Below are positions 42,895 to 52,067 of a stretch of DNA of 64,000 nucleotides, piece after piece. A program made the translations under genes and the position numbers. The notes below the pieces were generated by a model. It did no database searches and was not told where the DNA came from. It saw only the letters and a list, made by a program, of their open reading frames with translations. Numbering within the stretch: position 1 is the stretch's first letter; every line of letters starts with the position of its first letter. Source of the stretch: CAYWWM01 sp965198025 (GTDB taxonomy: Bacteria > Acidobacteriota > Terriglobia > 2-12-FULL-54-10); assembly GCA_965198025.1 (NCBI GenBank), contig OZ240237.1, positions 3,038,001-3,102,000 of the forward strand, written 5' to 3'.

Positions 42895-44259
42895 TCAGGC
42901 GGGGGGCGGCGCTCGGCGCAGGACCCGCACTTCCCGTATCACCAGTACCAGCTCGCGTCCGTCGGCGCCGGCTGCGGCATGCAACGGGCAGTACGACCGG
43001 TTTGCGACAACTCGCAACTTGACAAGGTCTCCCGCTCTGGCTTCGGCAGGAACGTTCAGAGATAAGTCCCCAGGCCGGACCACCTCCTGCATCACTTCGG
43101 CACCGTTCACCGATGCGCACAATTTGACCTCGGGAAGGGTTTGCTCGGGCAGGAAGCCTTCGAGCCGGATAAAATCGGCCGGCATCTGGAGCCGGATCGC
43201 GACTTCAAACGGGGTACCGATCCATCCGTCCGGCCAGATTCCCCGAGCCTCCCCCTCCTGGATTCCGTACCCCGAGAGCGGCACCTGGACCGGCTGCGGG
43301 GCCGACGGCACAGCGGAACTCACCGGTTCGTCTTTCTTCCTCATTCGCAGCAGTCCACGCACCCAATCCATCGGCCCCCGGTTTTCGGCCAGGTGGCGCG
43401 TGTAGCCGATCAGGTCCTGAATCCGCTGAGAGTCTGCCAGCTCTTTGCGGTGGTAAAACTCGATCCAGTTGTCGCGCCGCGCGATCAGTTCCTCCAACTG
43501 CCCCACGTCATCGAGCGTGAGCGTGTGTCCGGGAACCCAGCGGGACGATATCGGCCGCTGCACGTAGAACGTCCCATGCGGCGGCGCGATTTCCTCCGCC
43601 GGACGGTCTCGGGTGTAGAGGTAAATGGACAGCATCTTCCGGGACAAGTGCTTCTTGCCTTCCGGCAGCGCGATCTTCTCGAACCCGTGCCAGGAGTGCT
43701 CACTGGTCTCGAAAATCAAAGCGCGGTTGAACATGGGAGCGACTACTTTGATCTGATTCTCTTTCGGCCGCCGCGGGTTGGAGTGGATTTCGAGACAGCC
43801 GCCCCAGCTCACATCCCATTCCTTGTTGAGGTAGAGCAGCAGATTCAGCCGCCGGTGCAGCTTGCGGTCTTCGATGTAGTTGAAATCGACGTGCGGGTCG
43901 AGGTCCTGCCCCTCCAGGTTCTCGTGCGTGCCCCCGCCGAACATCTGCTCGTCGTGCACAAGGCCGGGAATCCCGGTGGCCTCGGAGACGAAATCCAGGA
44001 ACTCCTGCGACGCGATGTAGCCGTAGACCGCTGCATAGAAGGGGCTGATCCTGCGAATGTCGGTCACAACGGCCTTGCGGCCGACCGCGCCGAATTCGTT
44101 CTTGGCGTTTTCCGGGTCAAAGGCAGGGAAATCAACCAGCAGTTGCTCTGCTTTGTCCGCTTCGAAAAAGTTGTCAATGACCAGGTGCGGGAATGGCTTG
44201 GCGTTCCGAAACTCGTCACAAAACCGGGACCCTTGCTGGCGGACAGCTTGGCTGAGCAT
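42895..44259 (-). CDS. 2OG-Fe(II) oxygenase (prolyl 4-hydroxylase-like) with C-terminal beta domain
   Basis: A 454-residue protein from ATG 44259. The N-terminal half is a prolyl-4-hydroxylase-type double-stranded beta helix: DPHVDFNY gives His123/Asp125 of the iron triad, SWHGFEK gives the distal His, and the following KMLSIYLYTRDRP supplies the basic 2-oxoglutarate anchor. The remaining roughly 150 residues (GIWPDGWIGTPFEVAIRLQMPADFIRLEGFL onward) look like a separate beta-sandwich, of a kind I associate with carbohydrate-active proteins. Its substrate could be a surface glycan or glycoprotein, given the neighbouring GT39-like gene. That is inference. Confidence 0.78.
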   Translation of the reverse strand: MLSQAVRQQGSRFCDEFRNAKPFPHLVIDNFFEADKAEQLLVDFPAFDPENAKNEFGAVGRKAVVTDIRRISPFYAAVYGYIASQEFLDFVSEATGIPGLVHDEQMFGGGTHENLEGQDLDPHVDFNYIEDRKLHRRLNLLLYLNKEWDVSWGGCLEIHSNPRRPKENQIKVVAPMFNRALIFETSEHSWHGFEKIALPEGKKHLSRKMLSIYLYTRDRPAEEIAPPHGTFYVQRPISSRWVPGHTLTLDDVGQLEELIARRDNWIEFYHRKELADSQRIQDLIGYTRHLAENRGPMDWVRGLLRMRKKDEPVSSAVPSAPQPVQVPLSGYGIQEGEARGIWPDGWIGTPFEVAIRLQMPADFIRLEGFLPEQTLPEVKLCASVNGAEVMQEVVRPGDLSLNVPAEARAGDLVKLRVVANRSYCPLHAAAGADGRELVLVIREVRVLRRAPPPA

Positions 44260-44311
44260 ATGGAACGCTATTATAGCTCCATTCCCGCCCGCCACGGCAC
44301 GAGGACTCGAA

Positions 44312-45712
44312 TCAGGATTTTTTGAGGGCGGCTACCAACGCCATGATCGTTTTCTTGGCGTCGCCGTAGAGCATGAGGGAGTTTTCGGCTGCAAACAGGG
44401 GATTCGGGATCCCAGCGAATCCGGGGCTCAGGCTGCGCTTGATGACGACCACCGAGCGGGCCTGATCCACATCCAGGATCGGCATGCCTGCGATAGGAAT
44501 GGAAGGATCGTCTTTGCGGGCCAGGGGATTTACCACGTCATTCGCTCCGATGACCAGGACCAGGTCGGTCTGCCGGAAGGTCGGATTGATGTCGTCCATC
44601 TCCCGCAGTTTCTCATAGGGAACGTTGGCCTCGGCCAACAGTACGTTCATGTGCCCGGGCATTCGTCCCGCGACAGGATGAATCGCAAACTCAACCTCCG
44701 CCCCTTTACCTTCGAGCAGGCTCGTCAGGTCCTGGATGGCGTACTGGGCCTGCGCAACGGCCATGCCGTAGCCGGGCGCGATGACCACTCGCCGCGCTCC
44801 GTCCAGCATCATGGCTACTTCTTCCGCCGACGCCGACTTGACCCGTCCAGCATAGACCTCGTCGGCTTCGGCTGCACTCGCCGCCACCGCGCCGACTCCG
44901 GCGAACATTACGTTCGTCAGCGAGCGGTTCATCGCTTTACACATCAACGCAGTAAGAATGAATCCGGACGCCCCCACCAGCGAGCCTGCAATAATCAGCA
45001 CGTTATTGTTCAGCACCCAGCCCAGGCCGGCCGCTGCAGCACCGGAATACGCGTTCAGAAGACAGATCACCACCGGCATATCGGCCCCGCCGATCGGGAT
45101 CACCAGCGTGATCCCCAGCACCATCGCCACTCCGCCCAGTATCCACAGCGGCATCGTCGAGCTCGGCTCCAGGATCAGCCACACGCTCAGGCCCAGACTC
45201 CCCGCCAGCAGCGCCAGGTTGAGGATGTTCCGGCCGGGCAGCAGAATCGGCTGCTCGGAGATCAGTCCCTGCAGCTTCGCAAACGCAATGCCGCTGCCGC
45301 TGAACGCTACCGCCCCGATGATCGCCGCCAAATCCGCCGAAACCAGGAACTGCAAGTCCACCGCCTCCCGCAGCCCTCCGGTGAGGGCCTCCTCCAGCGC
45401 TGCCCCCGCAGCCAGAAACGACGCCGCCCCGCCGAATCCGTTGAACACAGCAACCAACTGCGGCATGCCGGTCATGGGTGCTCGGTAGGCCATCACGGCC
45501 CCGGCTATGGCTCCGACGGCGAATCCCGCGATGATTACCTCGAATCCGACGATCCGCTGGTCCAGCAGCGTCACAACGATCGCCGTCAGCATCCCCAGTG
45601 CACCCAGGACGTTCCCGCCTACCGCCGTCCTCGGATGGGAAAGCCCCTTCAGACCGAGGATGAACAGCACGGCGGACAGCAGATAAAAGAAATTGATGAG
45701 CGCTTCTGACAT
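44312..45712 (-). CDS. pntB: NAD(P) transhydrogenase subunit beta
   Basis: PntB, 466 residues, the proton-channel and NADP(H)-binding part of the membrane transhydrogenase. Eight or nine helices precede the soluble domain III with GYGMAVAQAQ (NADP loop), HPVAGRMPGHMNVLLAEANVPYE, and GANDVVNP. With PntA1 and PntA2 it couples hydride transfer from NADH to NADP+ with proton entry. It begins 4 nt after pntA2. Confidence 0.95.
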   Translation of the reverse strand: MSEALINFFYLLSAVLFILGLKGLSHPRTAVGGNVLGALGMLTAIVVTLLDQRIVGFEVIIAGFAVGAIAGAVMAYRAPMTGMPQLVAVFNGFGGAASFLAAGAALEEALTGGLREAVDLQFLVSADLAAIIGAVAFSGSGIAFAKLQGLISEQPILLPGRNILNLALLAGSLGLSVWLILEPSSTMPLWILGGVAMVLGITLVIPIGGADMPVVICLLNAYSGAAAAGLGWVLNNNVLIIAGSLVGASGFILTALMCKAMNRSLTNVMFAGVGAVAASAAEADEVYAGRVKSASAEEVAMMLDGARRVVIAPGYGMAVAQAQYAIQDLTSLLEGKGAEVEFAIHPVAGRMPGHMNVLLAEANVPYEKLREMDDINPTFRQTDLVLVIGANDVVNPLARKDDPSIPIAGMPILDVDQARSVVVIKRSLSPGFAGIPNPLFAAENSLMLYGDAKKTIMALVAALKKS

Positions 45713-45716
45713 GCTG

Positions 45717-45995
45717 CTACTTGCGACGGAACATCCCGAGCATGCGGTTGGTTACCAGAAATCCCCCCACCACGTTCGCCGTCGCCAGGGCGACCGCAAA
45801 GAAACCCAGGACGGTGGTCAGTGTCGTCAACTGCATCCCCGCTGTGACCAGCGCCCCCACCAGAGTGATGCCGGAGATGGCATTCGACCCGGACATCAGC
45901 GGCGTATGCAACAAAGGTGGCACCTTACCGATGACTTCAAAGCCCAAAAACAACGCCAGCACAAAAACGGTCAGTGCTGCGACAAACGGTTCCAT
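45717..45995 (-). CDS. pntA2: NAD(P) transhydrogenase subunit alpha 2
   Basis: A 92-residue, three-helix membrane subunit, the separate C-terminal part of PntA found in split alpha enzymes. The start ATG 45995 has GGAGG 6 nt upstream; a TTG at 46013 overlapping pntA1 is unlikely. FEVIGKVPPLLHTPLMSGSNAISGI is the conserved opening of this subunit. It lies between pntA1 and pntB. Confidence 0.93.
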   Translation of the reverse strand: MEPFVAALTVFVLALFLGFEVIGKVPPLLHTPLMSGSNAISGITLVGALVTAGMQLTTLTTVLGFFAVALATANVVGGFLVTNRMLGMFRRK

Positions 45996-46009
45996 CGATT
46001 CCTCCTTTC

Positions 46010-47164
46010 TCAACTCGCGGCCGGCGGCACACCTAATCCCAGTAATTCTCGGACGCGCGGATTGACGACTTCGCCCCCGTGGGTGAGGAGCGTATCGTTG
46101 ATCACAGGGTCCTCCCGGTTCAGCTTGACCTCTCCGTCGTGAATCAGGTTCTGCAAGAAGGCGGCAAAGTTCCGGGCCAGCATCTGGCTGGCATGATAAG
46201 GAATTGTGGACGGCAGGTTCCGGGGGCCGGCAATGACGATCCCGGAAGCTTCGTACGTCTCTCCCGGACGGGTCAACTCGCAGTTCCCGCCCGTCTCCGC
46301 CGCCAAGTCCACGATCACAGAACCCGGGCTCATTTTCTCAACGGCATCCTTACTCACCAGAACCGGCGCTTTCTTACCCGGGATGGCGGCGGTCGTGATG
46401 ACCACGTCGCTCTCCGCCACGATCTGTGCCATCACTTCCTGTTGCCGCCGGTAGAACTCATCCCCCAGGGCCTTGGCGTAACCGCCTTTGGTTTCGGCCG
46501 CAGAGGTGTCCAGCCCCAGTTCCACGAATTTTGCTCCGAGGCTCTCGACCTGTTCTTTGACGGCGGGCCGCACGTCGTAGGCCTGCACCACAGCCCCGAT
46601 GCGCCGGGATGTCGCTATCGCCTGCAGGCCCGCGACACCGGCTCCGATCACGAACACCCGCGCGGGCGTAATCGTTCCCGCGGCAGTAATCATCATAGGA
46701 TACATTTTTCGGAGCATGTCGGCGGCAAGTAACGCAGCTTTGTATCCCGCCACCGTGGCCATAGAGCTGAGCACATCCATAGGCTGCGCGCGTGTGATGC
46801 GGGGCAGCAGTTCCAGCCCGAGCGCCGTAACGCCCCGGCTCGCGAGGTCACGAACTCCCTCGGGCGTTCCCAAAGGATCCAGCAGTCCTGCGATCACCTG
46901 TCCGGAACGCAGCGAGCCCTCGGCCCCGGAACTGGCGCCGCCAACCAAGAGCACGATGTCGGAAGAAGAAAACAACTCACCGCGGTCTGCAGTGAGCCGT
47001 GCGCCTTGTTGTTCGTACTCAGCGTTCTGGAAGCCGGCAGCCTCTCCGGCGCCGGACTCGACCAGAACTTCGAGCTTCGCCTTGGTCAGGGCCTTCACGA
47101 CGCTCGGGACTAGGGCGACACGTCGCTCATTCTCGAATGACTCAGTAGGAACTCCAACTATCAT
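46010..47164 (-). CDS. pntA1: NAD(P) transhydrogenase subunit alpha 1
   Basis: The soluble NAD(H)-binding part of PntA, 384 residues. MIVGVPTESFENERRVALVPSVVKAL and the fold shared with alanine dehydrogenase are visible, with VFVIGAGVAGLQAIATSRRIGAVVQAYDVRPAVKEQVESLGAKF as the Rossmann segment and PGSVIVDLAAETGGNCELT typical of the family. It leads the three-gene pntA1-pntA2-pntB operon. No RBS is obvious before ATG 47164. Confidence 0.95.
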   Translation of the reverse strand: MIVGVPTESFENERRVALVPSVVKALTKAKLEVLVESGAGEAAGFQNAEYEQQGARLTADRGELFSSSDIVLLVGGASSGAEGSLRSGQVIAGLLDPLGTPEGVRDLASRGVTALGLELLPRITRAQPMDVLSSMATVAGYKAALLAADMLRKMYPMMITAAGTITPARVFVIGAGVAGLQAIATSRRIGAVVQAYDVRPAVKEQVESLGAKFVELGLDTSAAETKGGYAKALGDEFYRRQQEVMAQIVAESDVVITTAAIPGKKAPVLVSKDAVEKMSPGSVIVDLAAETGGNCELTRPGETYEASGIVIAGPRNLPSTIPYHASQMLARNFAAFLQNLIHDGEVKLNREDPVINDTLLTHGGEVVNPRVRELLGLGVPPAAS

Positions 47165-47478
47165 CTACACCGCCGACCGGGGAAGCCTGCTTCTTGCGTT
47201 CGCCGCGTGGCGACTGAATTTCTACCGTGCATAGCGATCCCGGACACTTGCCCCCCCGCGCGCCCACAGCTGTACAGTATCCGCCAATCCCCGTCGCCTT
47301 GATGCACTGGAACACCAACGCCGGAAGCCAAACTGGATCGAGGCATCCCTTTCCATTCAATGTCCTTGGAATGATCTGCTTCGAAGGGCCAAAGATTCAG
47401 AGAGTAGCACGGATCGTTGGAAACCAGGCCGATATTCTTCGGTGTGTTGCTTGGAGAGAGCTTTTGCCCGTTTCGCGA
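47165..47478. other. Intergenic region upstream of pntA1
   Basis: 314 bp between pntA1 and the DUF5916 gene, both on the minus strand. The pnt promoter must lie here but no convincing -35/-10 pair is visible. No coding region with support was found. Confidence 0.5.
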
Positions 47479-49734
47479 TCAGTAATCGATCGAATAGGTG
47501 AGTTTCAATTGCAGCGTCCGGTCTCTTTGCCCGTCCAGAATTCCTCCCACGCGCCGGCCTTCGTTGTAAACCAGGAAGAAATCGTCGCCCGGCCGGAAAA
47601 TATAGTTCAGCCGGAAATTGAATCCCAGGAACGAGTCGTAGTTGTTGTATTGCACTGTAGTGCTGGTCAGCCACTGGTTGTTGAAGTTGTAATTGATGCG
47701 GGTATTGACGACATGGTCGGTGAAGTGTCTTTCCTGGTCAGGGAAGGCTCCCGTTTCGTCGGTGTAGCTTCCGGGACGGAAGGTGCCGCGATTCAGTTCG
47801 TACGAGGTCTCGATCGAGAGCTGCTCGGTCAGATTCAGGCGCGGTCCAAGCTGCAGGACGTTCAAGTCTCCTCTGAAGAAGCCATAATGACGCTGATACA
47901 CAAACTGGCCGGAGAGCTTTCGGGCTGGATTGCCGTTGTACCGGATGCTGTTGTACCACCAGCTGTACGTCCCCGGTGGAATCACTATGCCCGGTCGCAG
48001 CCGGAACGGCACGACCAGCCTTTCCAACCGTGTATGCGGCGTCCAGTTGATTTGGTCGCCGCTCTGGAACTCCGCTCCGAGGACGTAGTGATTGAGCCGG
48101 GTTTGGAGATCATTCTGCTGGTTCATGATGTAATCTCCCCGGAATGAGATGGTGAATCGCCGGATCAGGTCGCTCTCCGGCCGGGGGCGAATCGCCATCT
48201 GGGGGACGAGTTGCCGTATGTTCTTGCGCGGGATATATCCTAGATCGTTCCGAAACTCCGGGTCCACCACCAACCAGCCGTTCGACAGCAGCAGGAAGTC
48301 GCTGTCCCAGCCGATGTTTCCGATGCTGACCCAGTTATCGCCGTTCACCCCCGGTGAGTCCGACTTGCCCACCATTCCCTCGATCGTCAGGTAGCGGTAG
48401 AACACAAAATTCGCGTCCGCGCCGTATACCCGGTTGAAGTCTCCGCTGCCGCCCGATTCCCGGTTCATCACAAACCCGCCCACCGTCGAACGCGCCAGCA
48501 GGTCCCGTTTCATGCGCACTAACCCGTAATTGCTGGCCGGAATCTGTTCGGACGGCAGCGCCTCCGTCTGTACGTTCAGCATCCCAACGGTCAGCCCCGC
48601 CACCCGGCCCGTAACCCGGCCTCCGGCCACGATCGGTACGGGAAGTCGGCTGACGGGAGAGAGACCGATCTGGCGGCTGTGGAACATCTTCGCTAACGGA
48701 GTTGGTCCTTCGCCCCGCAGCACTCCAAACTCGTACGTCCCGGCTCCCTCCTGGAAAAACTCCCGCTTTTCCGGGAAGAATAGCGGAAACCGGTCCAGGT
48801 TCACCTGCTGATCGTCCACTTCCGTCTGGGCGAAATCGGTTCGCCAGGTCAGGTCCGCCGTTAGGCTCGGCGTGATTCGGTACTTCATCACCTCGATTCC
48901 CGCGTCCGAGGCGCTTCGCGTGACGCTCCGCTGGTCGTTCGAGAAGCGCGAGAATCCCCCCAGCACGTAGGGCTTCACGCGCAGCCGCAGGCCGGTTACG
49001 GCGTCTTCCAGTCCTTCCATGTGCCCTGCCTGGGACACGTTTTCCAGCAGAAACCCGCGCCGGTAGTTGTTCCAGTAGGAGAACTCATTCTTGCGCCGGA
49101 TCACTCGCTCCATGTCCAAGCCCCAGCCCGCTCCGTTCTCCTCGTAAACCCGCAGGCTCTTGAAGGGAATCGCGAATTCCGCGATCCATCCCACGCTGGT
49201 AATCTGCGAGGCCACGTTCCACTGCTCGTCCCATTCCTCGTTGATCGTCCTGCCCTCGTTGGTCACCAGGGCGTCGTACTGCGTTCCAAGAGGATTGGTC
49301 CGGAACAGGAACGCGTTGCGGTGATCGTGAAACGTGTCCAGGACGACGGAGACGATATCGTCGTTCTCGAGCGCATTGTCCCGCCGCCGCTCGTTCGCCA
49401 GGATGCCCCCTGCGTTCGAATCGTAACAAATCACCCCGATGTAGAGGTTGTCCGGCGTGTATAGAATGCGAAACTCGGTCCGTTCGGTCGAAGGCTCCCC
49501 TTCGCGCGGGTCTCTCTGAATAAACCCAAGCGTGACTTCGGCTTGCTGCCAAGCTGGCTCATCGAGGTTCCCGTCCACCGTCACGGGCATCTCGGTGCGC
49601 ACTGCTCGGATTCGTTTCTTCGCGTGCGTCGTGCCGTTGCCCTCGGCGCTTCCCTGCGAATGCCCAAAGGGGACGAGCACAACTCCCAAGAGTAATCCCA
49701 GGGCAGAAATCTCCCGAATACGTTTCCTGGTCAT
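47479..49734 (-). CDS. DUF5916-type outer-membrane protein with N-terminal CBM9-like domain
   Basis: A 751-residue exported protein. From ATG 49734 a signal peptide (ALGLLLGVVLVPFGHS) leads into a carbohydrate-binding family 9-like domain (VTVDGNLDEPAWQQAEVTLGFIQRDPREGEPSTERTEFRILYTPDNLYIGVICYDS), then a long predicted beta-barrel with aromatic strands, ending LTYSIDY with a terminal aromatic residue as outer-membrane proteins often have. FPLFFPEKREFFQEG is a recurring motif of this family. The function is undefined; it may bind or pass glycans. The upstream frame (to 49845) lacks a start signal. Confidence 0.82.
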   Translation of the reverse strand: MTRKRIREISALGLLLGVVLVPFGHSQGSAEGNGTTHAKKRIRAVRTEMPVTVDGNLDEPAWQQAEVTLGFIQRDPREGEPSTERTEFRILYTPDNLYIGVICYDSNAGGILANERRRDNALENDDIVSVVLDTFHDHRNAFLFRTNPLGTQYDALVTNEGRTINEEWDEQWNVASQITSVGWIAEFAIPFKSLRVYEENGAGWGLDMERVIRRKNEFSYWNNYRRGFLLENVSQAGHMEGLEDAVTGLRLRVKPYVLGGFSRFSNDQRSVTRSASDAGIEVMKYRITPSLTADLTWRTDFAQTEVDDQQVNLDRFPLFFPEKREFFQEGAGTYEFGVLRGEGPTPLAKMFHSRQIGLSPVSRLPVPIVAGGRVTGRVAGLTVGMLNVQTEALPSEQIPASNYGLVRMKRDLLARSTVGGFVMNRESGGSGDFNRVYGADANFVFYRYLTIEGMVGKSDSPGVNGDNWVSIGNIGWDSDFLLLSNGWLVVDPEFRNDLGYIPRKNIRQLVPQMAIRPRPESDLIRRFTISFRGDYIMNQQNDLQTRLNHYVLGAEFQSGDQINWTPHTRLERLVVPFRLRPGIVIPPGTYSWWYNSIRYNGNPARKLSGQFVYQRHYGFFRGDLNVLQLGPRLNLTEQLSIETSYELNRGTFRPGSYTDETGAFPDQERHFTDHVVNTRINYNFNNQWLTSTTVQYNNYDSFLGFNFRLNYIFRPGDDFFLVYNEGRRVGGILDGQRDRTLQLKLTYSIDY

Positions 49735-50079
49735 CCTAAGTGTAGCGAAGGCCCTGCTTTTTCCAAGATTCTCGGAGTAACATACTCCTGAATGTAATCC
49801 AAGTAGTATAGACCAACTCCCAGAAAAGCGTGCGGGTTTGTGCACCGATCGGTTCGGGGACCCGCCTTGAAAACCCCTTTTCCATTGTTTCAGGCTGAGG
49901 TAGACTCTTCCCTACCGGTAGTAAAAGGAATCGGCCCGCTTTACGGAGAGAAGGTGCGGAAAACCGGCATCCAACAATGTGCCGTGGTTGCGTTGCGGAT
50001 GGTCCCTTCCAGAGCAAGCTCCAGCGGGCTCCCGACGAGTCGAACTTCTCGCGTTTCGACGCGCTATAAAGGAGAGTTT
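49735..50079. other. Divergent intergenic region
   Basis: 345 bp between the divergent DUF5916 and NHL genes. On the minus strand TATACT (49810-49805) is a plausible -10 about 70 nt before ATG 49734, and GGAGTA/TACTCC forms a small palindrome in that leader. The open frame from 49840 is in frame with the NHL gene but lies upstream of its RBS and is not called. Confidence 0.5.
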
Positions 50080-51168
50080 ATGCGCACCACCCGAATGACG
50101 CTGCTTGTTCTGGTTTTGTTTTCCCTCGCCGTGATGGCCCAAAAGGGAGGCGAGAATGAGACGGGTCCCTACGACCTCGTTCGCGGCTGGCCGATGCCGG
50201 TCTGCGGCGATGGATACCAGTCGGGGTCGACCGGCGGAGTTTGGGCCGAGACGCCGGACACGGTTTTCGTCCTGCAGCGTGGCTGCCTGCCGGCGCTTCC
50301 CCCTTCGAACAGCATCGTACCCGCCCGCAATGCGTCGCAATACTCTCTGGCGGCGGAGGACCCGGCCCGGCATCCCCGCTGGAATAACATCCTGGCGGTT
50401 TACAACCGCGAAGGGGAAATGGTCGAGTCTTGGGAGCAGCACAACAATCTCTTCGTCCGCCCCCACCGGGTCGTGATGAACCCCTACGACCCGGAACGCC
50501 ATGTCTGGGTGATCGACGACGGCGCGCATTCGATCTACAAGTTCACCCGCGATCAGCAACTCGTGATGACGCTCGGCGAATTCCGCGTGCCGGGCAACGA
50601 CGAGACGCACTTCGGCCGCCCCACCGATATCGCCTGGCTGCCGGACGGAACTTTCTTCGTCAGCGACGGCTACCAGAACTCCCGCGTCGTGAAGTTTTAC
50701 AAGGACGGCAACTACCTGCTCGAATGGGGCAAGCCGGGCAATAGCTCTCCAGGGGAATTCGACACGGTCCACGGCATTGCCATTGACGAACAGCGTCGCG
50801 TGTACGTCGACGACCGCGCCAACCACCGCATCCAGATCTTCGATGAAAACGGGAAGTATCTCGACCAGTGGACCGACCTGCGCTATCCCTACTACATCTA
50901 CATGTCGCGCGATCAGCACCTCTGGGTCAGTGACGGCCGTACCAACAAGATCTTGAAGTACGACCTGAACGGGAAACTGCTCTTTTCGTGGGGAACTTTC
51001 GGCGCCTTCCCCGGCGGCTTTTGGGGCCCGCACCAGTTCAGCGTGGACAGCGATAACAACCTTTACGTCGCCGACGTTCACGTTGGGCGTGTGCAAAAGT
51101 TCCGGCCGAAACCCGGCGCCGACCCGGCCACGCTCGTCGGCCAGCGGTTTGAAGTGCCGCGCCGCTAA
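50080..51168 (+). CDS. Exported NHL-repeat beta-propeller protein
   Basis: A 362-residue propeller with AAGGAGAG 6-7 nt before ATG 50080. The signal peptide is MRTTRMTLLVLVLFSLAVMA. Repeats of the type GRPTDIAWLPDGTFFVSDGYQNSRVVKFYKDG, VHGIAIDEQRRVYVDDRANHRIQIFDENG, and PHQFSVDSDNNLYVADVHVGRVQKF are NHL blades, probably six. It resembles the lyase domain of peptidyl-alpha-hydroxyglycine alpha-amidating lyase, but also many ligand-binding propellers, so enzymatic function is unproven. Periplasmic or secreted. Confidence 0.83.
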   Translation: MRTTRMTLLVLVLFSLAVMAQKGGENETGPYDLVRGWPMPVCGDGYQSGSTGGVWAETPDTVFVLQRGCLPALPPSNSIVPARNASQYSLAAEDPARHPRWNNILAVYNREGEMVESWEQHNNLFVRPHRVVMNPYDPERHVWVIDDGAHSIYKFTRDQQLVMTLGEFRVPGNDETHFGRPTDIAWLPDGTFFVSDGYQNSRVVKFYKDGNYLLEWGKPGNSSPGEFDTVHGIAIDEQRRVYVDDRANHRIQIFDENGKYLDQWTDLRYPYYIYMSRDQHLWVSDGRTNKILKYDLNGKLLFSWGTFGAFPGGFWGPHQFSVDSDNNLYVADVHVGRVQKFRPKPGADPATLVGQRFEVPRR

Positions 51169-51245
51169 CAAACTAGGCCCCGGTACCAGCCACTTCCCGG
51201 ACCGGTAAGGGAACCGGGCATGCACTCGGCTTCCCTGCCGGTCCG

Positions 51246-52064
51246 TTGAATTCCGTGCAGAATACTCCCATCACCAGCGGCAAGACCTTCTTCCTGATCG
51301 CCGGTCCCTGCGTCATCGAGAGCGACGAGCACGTGCTCCGCATGGCCAGCGCCATTCAGGCAGTGGCGAAACGTGTCGGAGTCCCACTCATCTTCAAAGC
51401 ATCGTTTGACAAGGCGAACCGTACGAGCGTTGAATCCTATCGCGGACCGGGTCTGGAAAAGGGTCTCGCAACACTCCGCCGCGTCAAAGAAGAAACCGGT
51501 GTCACAGTCCTGACCGACGTGCATGAGGTCTCACAAGTGGAGCCGGTTGCCCAGGTCAGCGATGTGATCCAGATTCCTGCGTTTCTTTCGCGCCAGACGG
51601 ATCTGCTCGTCGCCGCGGGCAAGTCGAACAAGGGAGTCAACATCAAGAAAGGCCAGTTTGTCTCGCCACACGAAGCCCGCCACGCCATTGAAAAGGTCCG
51701 GAGCACCGGCAACGAAAAGATCGTCGTCACCGAGCGTGGCTCCTCGTTCGGATACAATAACCTGGTTGTCGACATGCGCTCGCTTCCGATTCTGCGCGGC
51801 TTCGGGGTACCGGTCGTGCTGGACGTGACCCATAGTGTGCAGTTGCCCGGCGGCCGGGGCGACGCCAGCGGCGGGCAACCGGAATTCATTGAGCCGCTGG
51901 CACGTGCCGGCGTCGGCGCAGGCCTCGACGGTATCTTTATGGAGGTTCACGATAACCCGGAAGCGGCGCTCTCGGACGGTGCCAACGCCTTGCGGCTGGA
52001 TCTGCTGGAACCGTTGCTTACGCGCCTGCTGGAGATCGACCGTGTCGTCCGCCCGTGGTTGTAA
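51246..52064 (+). CDS. kdsA: 3-deoxy-8-phosphooctulonate synthase
   Basis: KdsA, 272 residues, condenses arabinose 5-phosphate with PEP to Kdo 8-phosphate for LPS. Motifs: FFLIAGPCVIESDEH, IFKASFDKANRTSVESYRGPGLEKGL, TDVHE, QIPAFLSRQTDLLVAAG, KKGQF, ERGSSFGYNNLVVDMRSLPIL and DVTHSVQLPGG. The start codon is TTG 51246 with no strong RBS; a GTG 9 nt later is equally possible. kdsC follows after 3 nt. Confidence 0.95.
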   Translation: MNSVQNTPITSGKTFFLIAGPCVIESDEHVLRMASAIQAVAKRVGVPLIFKASFDKANRTSVESYRGPGLEKGLATLRRVKEETGVTVLTDVHEVSQVEPVAQVSDVIQIPAFLSRQTDLLVAAGKSNKGVNIKKGQFVSPHEARHAIEKVRSTGNEKIVVTERGSSFGYNNLVVDMRSLPILRGFGVPVVLDVTHSVQLPGGRGDASGGQPEFIEPLARAGVGAGLDGIFMEVHDNPEAALSDGANALRLDLLEPLLTRLLEIDRVVRPWL

Positions 52065-52067
52065 CCG

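Noticed and set aside
44057..45709. 550-codon open frame antisense to pntB and the 2OG oxygenase
   Set aside because: It lies opposite two clearly recognisable genes, has no family features and no RBS. High GC makes long antisense frames common here.
49734..49775. TTCGCTAC...TTAGGATGAC sequence resembling dispersed genomic repeats whose translation reads like FATLRMT
   Set aside because: Only one reasonable copy in the window (loose echoes near 28675 and 61460), so a repeat family cannot be supported from this sequence alone.
49840..50079. N-terminal extension of the NHL protein to 49840
   Set aside because: Signal peptide and AAGGAG RBS mark ATG 50080 as the start; the upstream frame has no RBS.
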